Of a DNA stretch of 64,000 nt, positions 1 to 10,393 are shown piece by piece. The notes under the pieces are model-generated. The model had not been told where the DNA came from and did not search any database. It worked only from the letters and a program-made list of their open reading frames with translations. The stretch spans positions 30,875,290 to 30,939,289 of the forward strand of contig JAAONU010000016.1 of NCBI GenBank assembly GCA_012932295.1, in the 5' to 3' direction. This DNA is from Cyclina sinensis. Its lineage: Eukaryota > Mollusca > Bivalvia > Venerida > Veneridae. How positions within the stretch are numbered: position 1 is the first letter of the stretch; the number at the start of each line of letters is the position of its first letter. A program made the translations under genes and the position numbers.

Positions 1-69
1 AAGTGACGACGTTATTAATTGTAAATATCGAGCATTGAATTACTTTATTTCGAGAGTTTTCAAGTGTTT

Positions 70-117
70 GAATTGGAATGTTCACTACACAGTGAATTGG
101 AATGTTCACTACACAGG
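70..117. repeat. 24-bp tandem duplication (2 copies)
   Basis: The 24-base unit starting GAATTGGAATGTTCACTACA occurs twice back to back with no visible mismatch. It is a simple recent local duplication with no evident function. Confidence 0.85.
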
Positions 118-2518
118 TGAAAAGTTTACAAATACATTACGCGTTTGAAATGCTGCATCTACAACATAGCCAATTAAGAAACTGCTATGAAACTGCAAAA
201 ATAGTGTTTTGTAATTATTCAATACAAAAAAGATAATAATAATTGACGTATTCAAAAGTTCTGTAAAAATAGCAAGACATTTATAAAATAGCTTTAACAT
301 ACCAACATTTGTAACTATGCAGTTTGTGCTGAGATCTTTTTGATGCAAGTAAAGATTTCTTCTCATTGGATTTCATCGATTTCTTCCACAATTCACTTTT
401 CAGATTTGGGCACGAACATAAAAGATAAAAATTCTAAGGCAAACTTTTTGTAAAAGCTGCATTTCCAAAACTGTTTCTCCCTGCAACGATATTATTTTAT
501 GACTGACTTTTTTCGGTAAGAAACAATAAGCAGATTGTACAAATTCTAACATGTGAATTTCCAGGCTGACGAAAAATAAGCAATGCCTTTGTTTGGTAAT
601 GCTCATAATCATTTTCTTTATCATAGTTGATGACCATTTTAAGTGCACCAAGACATGGAAATAACTTCCCATGTGAATGCTTATGATAAACAAAGGAGTA
701 CATAATATTAGATTATATGAAATGATAATCGCTTTTTATTAGTGTTAGACATTCGATTTTTTAATCATTTGTATTCAATTGTTTTGTTGACATTCATTTT
801 TTTATTATCATTAACATTAAATTTTCGAACATCGAATGTCGTGCAAGCATAATATCATACATTCAAGAGTTGTACAAAATTCAAATCTGTCGAATGTCGT
901 GCTGGCGTGTTTACTATGGGTAATAATTATTTGATATCAAGCGAAGTCGTTTGCAATTTAAAATGACTGTTTACTAGAAATAAACGGTTTACGCATCAAA
1001 AACATAAATAAATTGTAGTCACTGTAATGTTTGTTGATTGCATTTAAAATGTGTTCATGGATTTAATTTTATATTATATGCAGCACGCACAACGTCTAAA
1101 TCATTACAACAGCAAGAAAGAATGTCAAGTTACAGCTTGAATAAGACAAATTTTGAACTGAAATGAACAATTTGCCTGTGAGTCAGTAAATTCCTTTTGA
1201 TCATGTCCAGGAATTAAATAAGTTTTGTTTGAAAAAAAAAAGCTTCTAAATCATTTTTATTAATTAAACTAATTTTTATTTCTGATCCGAAGGTAAAAAA
1301 TGGGTTGCTTTCTTAAACGATAGCTTAAGTGTACAGCAGTAACATTATTAGTTGTAGTTTGTATCCTTTTCCACTCAAGAATAACATTAACCTGATTGCT
1401 TGGACAAGTTTTGTTATAGAAAAATAATTAAAGCGTTGTTATTTGCAGTAAAGCAATATATTTATATAATCAGACCATAATGAAACAGAAAACAGAGTTG
1501 ATAAAAATGTTTGTATTTTTTAGGACATTTTTTAAATCCTGAAATCTGAAATATTAAAGCTTAGTAGTGTATATAGTAAAACATGTCAAGAATTAATTGT
1601 AAATGTGGTAATTTTCTATTTAAGGCATATGTGTTTAAATGAGCATCAAGCAGTTTATACAACAAATTAAAATAGTAATACGTCTTTTTCTGTTTTTTTT
1701 ATTTGCTTTTGCACAGCCTGCATCAGCAGAATTAGTTGAAATTACACATAAAAGTAGAGTAATTCTTTTCCAAACTTCTATACAGTTTTCATGTGAAAGA
1801 CTCTTGTATTAATAATTGTCTATAAATATTATGTAGGCTCAAGAGCTTACTTACATCTAACTCCCCAAAACGTACAGATAAAATTGCTTCGTTAGAAGTA
1901 TAAAAATAACTCTGATTTTTCAGATTGAGGAGCAATAATCTTTGTCTTTATCAGGACATCCACGTTAAAGACACATTTTAACAATCAAATCCTTGATCAT
2001 ATCTATGAATTTTCCCTAATGGCTTAGTATTAGGATAAATAGTCTCACAAAAGTGGCTACGACCAGCTAGGGAATACTTAAATGTTCAGATGAGATGAAA
2101 ATGGAAATATAATAACGACTTATAATCTGAACTGTGCGAAAACTGGTGTTGAAATTCAGACACAGGGATTTAATATTTAGTAACAATACAGAAAACCAAT
2201 TTCAGTTAATTTATTTTGTAACGTGCAGGAAGCATGTGTGTCATTTACTTCAAATTTACTATCGTAAAATTGTGTATGACTTTTTCTCGTTTGTAAATAT
2301 TTTAAGTTTATTTCATCACAGTGTACAATTATATTTTCATTTTTTTTACTATGAAGCGTCCGTCAGACTTTCAATTTGTCAGTTATGACTACAGTGTTAG
2401 AACAATTAGAGTGTTTGACATACAATGCTTCTATAGAATTGGACAAGAGAGACACAATGCCAAGTGGCTGAATAGCCAAAACTGGGTGTAGAAAAGATCA
2501 ATTTTTAAATATGCTCAA
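118..2518. other. AT-rich intergenic or intronic stretch, no gene seen
   Basis: Open frames here are short, overlap on both strands and show no recognisable motif. A small inverted pair (GACATTCGAT near 748, ATCGAATGTC near 831) and a short direct repeat CGAATGTCGTGC (about 833 and 893) are visible but unassigned. The stretch contains the first copy of a local repeat at 1,368-1,490, listed separately. Confidence 0.6.
1368..1490 (+). repeat. Local dispersed repeat R, copy 1
   Basis: This block begins CATTTTCCACTCAAGAATAA and runs through a GGACAAGTTTTGTTATA segment to GCAGTAAAGCAATATATTTA. The same order of words recurs near 5.77 kb and 6.40 kb, with many substitutions. It has no coding signal and is an unclassified old repeat or local duplication. 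Confidence 0.55.
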
Positions 2519-2800
2519 AGCCGTTGCCACAGATCAACGATAACCCAAGAAGACCACAGAATTGTCGTCATGGAAAACATCAACGGGTTGTTTCAGAAAG
2601 CATCACCATGTCTCGAATACGTCTCGAAATTGACTATAGAAAACCAGTCTACTTGCTTCTCGACCAGTTCTGCGAATTTTGGTAATACCAACACACAGAC
2701 CTTGAATGGGCCCAGTATTTAACTCAGAGTTTATCGACAAACAGATTTTAACTGTACTTTCATGATTTATGTCAACATACCTGGTCACAACATAAAAAGA
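2519..2800 (+). pseudogene. Tc1-like transposase relic (N-terminal and central part)
   Basis: Read in several frames, this stretch carries the order of words expected at the end of the DNA-binding region of Tc1-like transposases. First comes SRCHRSTITQEDHRIVVM, matching the usual GRPR-x-TT-x-x-x-D-R-x-I-x linker. Next is a SRPVLRILVIPTHR stretch, matching the RRPxxxPxLTxxHR segment. A shifted LEWAQ matches the usual LxWAR. The following bases could correspond to the DESRF segment with a frameshift. Stops and frameshifts break every frame, so it cannot encode a working enzyme. No flanking TIRs were found. The family assignment rests on motif order read by eye; a second Tc1-type relic, covering the C-terminal part, lies near 60.8 kb and need not belong to the same family. 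Confidence 0.6.
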
Positions 2801-2809
2801 TTGTTGCAT

Positions 2810-3686
2810 AAATAAGCATAAGCATTTTATGTGTTTTTATTATTTTTTTGGTAGGCATCTTCAACGATTGACGCACCTACCTCTTTTCCTTTTAATATAA
2901 CACAGTGCGAGCGTTTTATAGACGAGATCCTCAACCCTTGCGTCATGCCATAAGCCGTTTGTTCGGCTAGGAGTTTGTTATGATGGACAAAAATACCCGT
3001 ACATAAGGAAAATAATTACTAGCCAGTATATGTATGATTAAAGCGTTAAACTTATGGATTGATTAGATAAAGTATCTGTTTCATATCTAATCAAACATGT
3101 TAAAGTTCCAGCATCCGTTTTCGGCCACCAAACTAAATTGAAAAAGATAATGAATTACATTTTAGAAATAAAAAGGAGAAGACGGCACGCTGTGAGAAAA
3201 AAAATGGAATTCAGTTGAAAAATACCATCTGTTAGTTTTGTTGTGATAAATTAAAGTAATGTTGACAATAAGAATTAAAGATCTGATTTATATTAAAATG
3301 GAACACTCATTAATTCTTAAAAATCCTCCCTACATGTTATATAAATACAAGGGAAGGGAAACGTTATGATCAACTACATTGTATCTTAACAAATTCTGAG
3401 CGCTTAAGAAAGAGTTTATATCGAGTATTCAGATTTGATCACGTGACATTGACGACTCATTTAACAGACATCGGCAAAGTGTGTTCGGCATTTCCAAAGC
3501 AAATTTAGATCTGATGGGTCATAATATATTTTAATAAATTTATCCTTTTGTATCTCAAGCACATCCTGCCAGCCTTGAAATAAAACATGATGCAAATAGG
3601 TCGTTGTAAATGTTTTAAAACATATAAAGAGTTCTTATTATTAAATATCCCTGCCGATATGAACGTTTCCGGTAAACATATGCAAA
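2810..3686. other. AT-rich stretch, no gene seen
   Basis: No reading frame, RNA gene or repeat could be supported here. The open frame that overlaps its right end runs into the MITE at 3,689 and is not regarded as a gene. Confidence 0.6.
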
Positions 3687-3688
3687 TA

Positions 3689-4039
3689 CTACCGCTTGCA
3701 AAACTGATTAGAGTTTCACTAATTCGGAAAGCGGTAACAAGTGACGTTACAATGTTTATTTCAGTAGCTTAAACTGTCACTATACTAATCATCCATTCAC
3801 AGCGAGGCAGTTTTCTTAGGTATAGCTGTCAATAAAACTGCGTCTTGCAATCTACCCGCAGCCAGAAAAATGTGTCCGGGCGGCACCAAAGTTGCTGTGT
3901 CGTAACTGTCGCTGCGTTGGCACCGGAAATCTTCACTAATTTTTTTTCCTGACCGCTTTTCCATTTCTTACAAAGAATGACACTAGAGTCTCGTTCTTTA
4001 CCTAACAGTGTAAACTCTAATCAGTTTTGCAAGCGGTAG
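3689..4039. mobile_element. MITE with perfect 28-bp terminal inverted repeats
   Basis: The left end, 3,689-3,716, begins CTACCGCTTGCAAAACTGAT. It is the exact reverse complement of the right end, 4,012-4,039, with 28 of 28 bases matching. Both ends are flanked by TA (3,687-3,688 and 4,040-4,041), the target duplication typical of Tc1/mariner-type elements. The 351-bp body has no transposase frame, so this is a non-autonomous element that must rely on an enzyme supplied elsewhere. The perfect ends suggest a comparatively recent insertion beside much more decayed neighbours. Confidence 0.85.
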
Positions 4040-4049
4040 TATTTTAATG

Positions 4050-4823
4050 GTAAACATGACTCATTTAGAGTTCCTGAGTGGCCGTTACTCCGTAACTGAT
4101 AGTAATTCTTCACCAAACATTAATCAGATAGCTTCCTTAGTCTGTTTTTTGTATCATTTTCACAACAGTTATAAACTGCGAAATAAAATAAATGAGTTTA
4201 ACACTGATTTTTTGGCTGAGTAAGGTATAAGCTAAATTGTTACTCCTATTTTTGTATTGATTGAATGAATGTTGTCAATTTTAAATGTTTCAACATTCTA
4301 TTTATTCACTAAAATCAAACTGATTCTGTGAAAGCGAGGATTAGTTTAGTATGATAATATCAGATTTTTCCTCTGAGAAAAACACACCGAATTCAATGTC
4401 ATGATAATAAAGGTCATGCAGTCTGTTTTCAACTCGTACACTGCTGTTTACCATCGAACAATACTCTTAATTGGAAAAAAGATGGAAAATTCATGCCATT
4501 ACCCTAAGGTTACGTGTCAAAGTTATTATAGTTACAACTTAAGTAAAGGAACCTACGGAAATGTGGTCTTTTAACACGTTCCCTATAACTTGAGGGTAAG
4601 AGTCACGTGGAGTAATGATTAATAATTAGGGGGAAAGCATAATGTTTCATGGCACTATTAACAGTTTTCGTTAAAAGTATTGTCGCTAATGGTTTTTTTG
4701 AAAATTGTATTAACTAATTTTACGGATATTTTTTTTCCATTAGGCCCATTCAGTCTAGATTAGAAATGCAACAAAAAAGCAAATCGCGGTCAAATGACAA
4801 GTAAGAGCAAATAGAGGAAATTA

Positions 4824-4825
<2 letters not shown>
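4050..4825. other. AT-rich stretch, no gene seen
   Basis: Only short random frames are present. No repeat copy or motif was recognised before the AT microsatellite. Confidence 0.6.

Positions 4826-4872
<47 letters not shown>
4826..4872. repeat. (AT)n microsatellite
   Basis: About 47 bases of uninterrupted AT dinucleotide, followed by a short broken extension (TTCTATATATAT). Likely length-polymorphic. Confidence 0.97.
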
Positions 4873-4875
<3 letters not shown>

Positions 4876-5765
4876 CTATATATATTGTTTCAGATGGGAA
4901 CAAAAACTTTAAGCGTGCAGAACTATTGTCCTCTATCAGCCGTAAGGTTTGTATAATAATTACCGAAAATTGAAAACCTCACAGATCAATATACGTGAAG
5001 CAATTTTATATTGTATTAAGCATTAATTTTATTTAATTCAGAAAGATTTTCAGTTCTGTGCCATAAATCTTTCTTTAGAAAATTTGAAATTCAAAATAAT
5101 ATCAAAATTCTGTATAATTTTAATTGGAAACAGGTAATTCAAATTCACTAATAGCCTCGTCCTCGATATTAAATAGATTGTCAATAAAAGCTAAAAGCTG
5201 CTGTTGAAAATCTTTTTGGTTACATTATTGATACTTAGAGGGCAATAGATCATGCATTCATTTTCTGAGAAAGAAATCCTTCTGCCAGTGTAAATATTTC
5301 TAAAAATAATCAAATTAAAAAGAATGTCAATGCGTAATTTAAACAAAAAGTGCTGCCGTGTAAATAAACAAAATTAATTATCTAAGAAAGAACATATTTC
5401 GGCTGTTTCTTCGTACCGCGTCTTGCATAAAATAAAAATATTTTTTTCCAGTTCCATACAAAGTTTTCTTCTGAAACTTATGTATGTGTCATACATATAT
5501 AAAGACTTTAAATGTAGGGAAGGAACGAACAAAAAATCAGAATTATTATTCAATCTATAAATAATTCTGCCAACTACAATTACATATTTGCATTTGATTA
5601 AAAATACATAGAACGTACATAATTATGCCAATGATCTCTTTTAGCGGCTCTTTTACATTTTTTTTCTGACCTCAAGATCAAATGCGTTCCTTTTATAGGC
5701 TGATAGCGTAAAAGATTGTTTTTCGTTAAATAATTAGCTGTCATTATGAAACGGTATTATTTTAT

Positions 5766-5945
5766 CATTTTCCACTCTAGGAATAATATAAACTGATTCG
5801 TCGGACATATATTGTTATAGATAAGGAATAATGACGTTGCTATTGGCAGTAAAGCAATATATTCATTTTATCAAAACGACAAAGGTCATTTACATTTTAT
5901 ATCTGTAATACGTATCGGACGACAGAAGATCTAGAACATGTCGGT
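5766..5945 (+). repeat. Local dispersed repeat R, copy 2
   Basis: It begins CATTTTCCACTCTAGGAATA and continues with GGACATATATTGTTATAGAT, a GGCAGTAAAGCAATATATTC word, then AAAGGTCATTTACATTTTAT. Copy 3, about 630 bases downstream, shares the same words in the same order. Copies 2 and 3 resemble each other more than either resembles copy 1. Confidence 0.65.
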
Positions 5946-6394
5946 CATTATAGGAAATACAAGAAAAAATAATAATAACAAAACCGATATTGAAAAGCAG
6001 TGTGAAATATATCCAGCTGGATATTAAAACATCTCAAGAAAGAATTGTCTAACTGGCAATGTTTGAATGCATTTACTGATCTATCATTTTCTGTCCGAAA
6101 CAGAAACTTGCATTGCATCAGAAAGAGATCGCAATTATGTTCGACAGAGTTTTTGTTGGTATTATCTGTAAGTGAAACAAACAAACCAAAAAAGAAAAAT
6201 GTGTAAAAATTAATAAAAATGATCTGAAATGTTCATTCGTGCTGTAAAAGTATAGTACGATTAAAAGTGTAGAAAAAGTCAATGACACACAGAAAATCAG
6301 TTCCTATACAGCTGAAGAAAAAGTGCATTGCCATCAAAAACATTAACTGAATTGTTTATTAGCATGTTTTAATGAACACAGAAACGGTATCATT

Positions 6395-6572
6395 AACAAC
6401 TCTAGCGAAAACATAAAACAGATTCGCGGGACATATATTGTTATCAATAAGGAATTATTACGTCGTTATTGGCAGTAAATCAATGTATTTATTTTATCAA
6501 CCCAACAAACGTCATTTACTCGTACATAAGTACAATGTATCAGATGATAGTCGAACATCTCAATAATGGCGG
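6395..6572 (+). repeat. Local dispersed repeat R, copy 3
   Basis: It contains GGGACATATATTGTTATCAA, ATTGGCAGTAAATCAATGTA and AACGTCATTTACTC, matching copy 2 word by word. All three copies lie on the same strand, which fits local duplication as well as transposition. Confidence 0.65.
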
Positions 6573-7134
6573 TCTGTATTGAACTATATTGAAATACTAT
6601 GTAAAATTTTTAAAACGGATATCATGGAACATCAGAATTCATTTGAGTGTACTAACTATTATCTCATTTTCCACCATTTTTTTTCAAATTACAATATGTA
6701 ATCTATTTGGTTGTTCATTTTGTTATTTTACTTATACATTCGACACCTTTGTTGTTTTTCTTTCAATTTCAATACTTCCGCTAAGTAAAAGTGTATTATT
6801 ATTTTTTTTTTAAATTTTATCTAGTATGTTTATTTTCCATTGGTCATTCAAAAATATTGACATTAGGTTGGAGTTAAGCTCCTTGTCTACAAACCAAGAT
6901 ATTGTGTTTCATCTATTCATCTGTAAGCCAAAAAGACAGAACACATTGGCAAAAAGGTTATGTAAATGCAATTCAAAATTTGCAAAATATATCGTGTTAA
7001 ATAAATTTAACGAAGTGAGGAAAAGCGATGTTCATTTCAAACTATTTCATTGTTGAACTTCAAGCAAAGTAAGCGTATTTGAATTGTCTTTTGTATTTAA
7101 AACTGTCGAATAGCATTTTCCTACTGAATATTGT

Positions 7135-7440
7135 TGCGCTCTCGGGCCTAAGGGTCGTGGTTCCAGACTGTACAGAGAAATTCTCGAAACGGGCGCCTAA
7201 CCCAAGATATTTTGCTGAAGTCCCCGATCGCAGCAAGATTCGGCGTATATACATTGAAGTTAGTGCGGGAAGAGCAGCATGCAGCAAAACATAACATTAA
7301 TGTGGATAAAATGCTGCGCTTGTGCGAAATCGCTACAATATCAACGCCCAACGCTGCAGTGTAGCGCAGATACTGCGCTGTGGCCAAAACGCAGCAAAGA
7401 TGCACTTTTGCCGCACGGTGTTGAGCACTAGAATAAAACA
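7135..7440. other. GC-rich, CpG-containing patch
   Basis: Roughly 300 bases are conspicuously richer in G, C and CpG than the surrounding DNA, with recurring CGCAGC and GCTGCG words. Frames are open on both strands, which is expected in GC-rich DNA and is not evidence for a gene. Candidate promoter motifs lie 150 bases downstream, so this may be part of a CpG-type promoter. A decayed repeat is the alternative. Confidence 0.4.
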
Positions 7441-7584
7441 AGAATTTAAATGAAGAAGTTAATAAAGTCATAAAACAATGTATTATGAACCTGATAAGGA
7501 TATTTTCGTTTACTTGTAATGTAAATCATGACATTACGGAGATGAAATGTAGTAGAGAATACAAGCTACACTACAGTGTATTAC

Positions 7585-7635
7585 GTTGTCCCTGGCAACG
7601 ACCGGAAATAGAACACATAAATATGGCTGCCAGTA
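7585..7635 (+). promoter_or_regulatory. Candidate TATA-less promoter: X-box, ETS and YY1-like motifs
   Basis: Three motifs of animal housekeeping or ciliary promoters fall within 50 bases. GTTGTCCCTGGCAAC (7,585-7,599) resembles an RFX X-box, with half sites GTTGTC and GGCAAC. ACCGGAAAT (7,601-7,609) contains an ETS core. AAATATGGCTGCC (starting 7,619) is close to the YY1 element AAnATGGCGGC, which often overlaps the start codon. The ATG at 7,623 opens a 24-codon frame beginning MAASRKTTDN, with a stop at 7,695; it could be the beginning of a first exon. No splice donor or downstream exon was identified, so the gene itself is unproven. Confidence 0.3.
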
Positions 7636-7699
7636 GGAAAACAACCGACAACTTAAGAATTCATTCTACAAAAATAAACTGTTATACAACAAATTAAAC

Positions 7700-8920
7700 G
7701 TGATGACTTTGCATATACGTTATAAACAATAGGAGCTTACATTCTGACTAGGATAGTTTAGGAAAAAAGTGCATGTAAAAGGCTTTTAAAACAAACACTG
7801 GAGCTACAGATGATTGTTTACATGTTAACATCAGGGGCGGATCTTGTGAAACCATGCTGTGTTCAAGATTCCTGGCAGAGTGCATGAATAAGGCACGTTG
7901 GGCTGTAAATTTAACCAGTCCAACTGCTGACATTTATGTGTAAAGCCAAAGTAGGCTGCAAAACATATTAAAGAAGACTAGGAACAAGAAACTAGAACTT
8001 TAAACAGTGAAAGGTAACTTGTATATTTATAGAGGTAATTACAACACCCTGGGCTTCTCAAGAGGCAACTCCCGTTGCCAACTTAGTGCATAATAACACA
8101 GACATTTCCTCAACAACAAAGTTTTACATAATGGTAAACAGATACCTTAAAATGTACATTATCTGAAGGTAGACAAGAACCTTAAGCCTTATACAAATTT
8201 TCCAAGACGTATTAGTCTGAAACAGCTTTTAGAACACGCTACAAACAGCTTTTAGGACACGATTAGAATCACAATGATGTATACTTGTTAACACAAGTGA
8301 AAAGGTAACATGTATATTTATAGAGGTCATTACAATATCATGCTGCTTCTAAGAATAATAGAAATGTTTCAACGTCGAAATAAATGGACCTTTTCATAAA
8401 TAAAAAAGAATAAAAAACATTGTATACTACTCATAAACTGTATTTTCTCCTTAGGTCTCTGACCGTCTCTATCATTTTCCTTATGCCGAAGTAAAATAAA
8501 TCTGACTCCATTTTACTTAATGGACACAGACTTTTCGAAAAAAGGCGGATGTTGTCGGAAGAACATAATCACGCTCTTTCGACGTGAGGCATTTTACTAG
8601 ATTTTGTGAGTGGTAACTTCGAAAGAAATAAGGACACGTAAAGCAAACCTATTTTATTGTTTCACATATTTTTCACTATCAGCTACAGTGATTGAAATAA
8701 GCAAATAATTATATTAAAGTTTTAGATTGAACGCATATTTACAGTTGCATGCAGACCACATCTGCAGATTACCCACTGGACATTAGATCAACAGCCTTTT
8801 TAGAAGATAATTTTTAGATTTTCCAGACTAACGTCATTAGAGTATTTTGTAGGACAACGAATACTGTTTCCAGACCTCAGTTAAAGTGCAGAGTGATTAA
8901 TTATATTACCATTACTTTTT
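7700..8920. other. No gene seen; contains a duplicated 50-bp block
   Basis: A block centred on GTATATTTATAGAGGT occurs at about 8,012-8,060 and again at 8,301-8,350 in the same orientation. A short tandem CAGCTTTTAGAACACG / CAGCTTTTAGGACACG lies near 8,225-8,260. No coding signal. Confidence 0.5.
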
Positions 8921-8922
8921 AG

Positions 8923-9640
8923 CATGAAACATTGTCTAGTAGACCTCTATCAAAGTTGTTCAAATTATGTCTCTAGTGTCAAAATTGGCCCCGCCCCTTG
9001 GGGTCATAGTTTTCCTTAATATATGTATAAAGTAAAAACTTCAAAAATCTTCTTCTCTGAAATGACAAAGGCAAGAGCTTAGATATTTGCCATGAAACAT
9101 TCTGTAGTAGACCTCTACCAGGTTTGTTCAAATCATACTCCTGGGGTCAAAATTGCCCCTGCGCCGGCGGTCATAGTTTTTCCTTAAATACATATAGTAA
9201 AAACTTTAAAAAAAACTTCTTCTCTAAAACCACAATGGCTAGAACTTAGATGTTTGGCACAAAACATTATCTAGTGAACCTCTACCATGTTTGTTTAAAT
9301 TATATCCCTGGGGTAAAAATTGGGTCTGCCCGGGGGTCATAGAGATTCATTATATACATATAGTAAAACTTATAAGAAAATTATCCTCTTAAGCTTCAAA
9401 GGCTAGAGCTTAGATATTTGGAATGAAACATTGTGGACCTCTACAAAGATTGTTCAAATTATGGCCCTAGGGTCAAAATTGGCCCTGCCCTGGGGGTGAT
9501 GGGTTCTCTTTATATACATATAAACTGATCTCTGAAACCGTGAAAGCTAGAGCTTAGATATTTGACATGAAACATTGTCTGGTGGACCTGTATCAAAATT
9601 GTTTAAATTAAAGCCTTGAGGCCAAAGTTGGCACTTCCCC
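8923..9640 (+). repeat. Tandem array, units of about 145-168 bp, 5 units
   Basis: Units are marked by CATGAAACATTGTCTAGTAG followed by TTCAAATTATG, a CTGGGGTCAAAATTGGCCC-like word and GGGGTCATAG. Starts fall near 8,923, 9,091, 9,258, 9,422 and 9,566. The same unit type occurs at 11.9-12.65 kb. Confidence 0.85.
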
Positions 9641-9650
9641 AGGGGACTCA

Positions 9651-10230
9651 GTGACCTACTTTTTTCTTATTTGATATACAGTTATGAAATTTGGACCATG
9701 TGCAAGGTTTCAGAAGTAGAATTGAACTTTGATATGAACTGGCCTTGATTTTGACCTAGTGACCTTCTTTCTTGTTTGATGTACAGCTCTGAAATTTGGA
9801 CTATTTGCACAGTTTCAGATGTAGAACTGAACTTTGATGTTAGATTACCTAAATTTTGACCTAGTGACATACTTTTTTGTTATTTGATATACAGCTATGA
9901 AATTATGACCATGTGTACAGTTTCAGATATAGATATGAACTTTGTAATGAGCTGGCCTAAATTTTGACCTAGTGACCTAAGTTCTTGTTTTTCGATGTAC
10001 AGCTATGAAATTTGTATCATGTGCACAGTTTCAGAAATATATTGAAATTCGATATCAGCTGACTTTGATTCTGACCTAGTGACCTACTTACTTGCTTTTT
10101 TACGTACAGCTTTGTAATTTGGACCATGTGCACAGTTTCAGGTGTTGAATTGATCTCTGATATTAGATGGCATTAATTTCGACCTCGTGACCTACTTTTT
10201 TGTTGTTTGATGTACAGCTTTGAAATTTGG
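9651..10230 (+). repeat. Tandem array, unit of about 107 bp, 6 units
   Basis: GTGACCTACTTTTTTG-like words recur at 9,651, 9,759, 9,864, 9,972, 10,079 and 10,187, a spacing of 105-108 bases. Each is followed by a TACAGCTATGAAATTTGGAC-like segment. Confidence 0.9.
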
Positions 10231-10393
10231 ACCATGTATATATAGTAAAAATTTAAAAATATATTTTGCATGAAGTGTGGTCTACTGACCAACATTGTTC
10301 AGATTCTTGTAATAAACACTAGCTTTCTCCGCTTTAACACAAATAGCAATCTGTCCTCAGGTGAGCGCTTTGGGGCCAATGGCCGCCTTGTCT

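Larger units (their letters stand above)
4880..7130. other. AT-rich stretch with two copies of local repeat R, no gene seen
   Basis: Apart from the repeat copies near 5.77 and 6.40 kb, the open frames are short, rich in Phe, Ile and Lys, and lack motifs. Nothing else is supported. Confidence 0.55.
8900..10393 (+). mobile_element. Non-autonomous tandem-core element, copy 1
   Basis: Two tandem arrays, one of about 165-bp units and one of about 107-bp units, are followed by CTCAGGTGAGCG (10,356 on) and a near-palindrome GGGGCCAATGGCC before CCTTGTC. The same CAGGTGAGC plus GGCC-palindrome end is seen at 13.6, 16.1 and 30.0 kb. No protein frame is present. Resemblance to tandem-core elements of bivalves, such as the pearl type or Helitron-like families, is inferred from architecture only. 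The left boundary is not clear. Confidence 0.6.

Noticed and set aside
748..900. Short inverted and direct repeats around CGAATGTC
   Set aside because: Arms of about 10 bases without flanking duplications are too short to call an element.
7130..7200. Possible tRNA-derived SINE with a B-box-like GGTCGTGGTTCCAGACTG
   Set aside because: No matching A box at the right distance, and no cloverleaf could be drawn.
7148..7471. 107-codon minus-strand frame
   Set aside because: It lies in a GC-rich patch where both strands are open by composition. No domain recognised.
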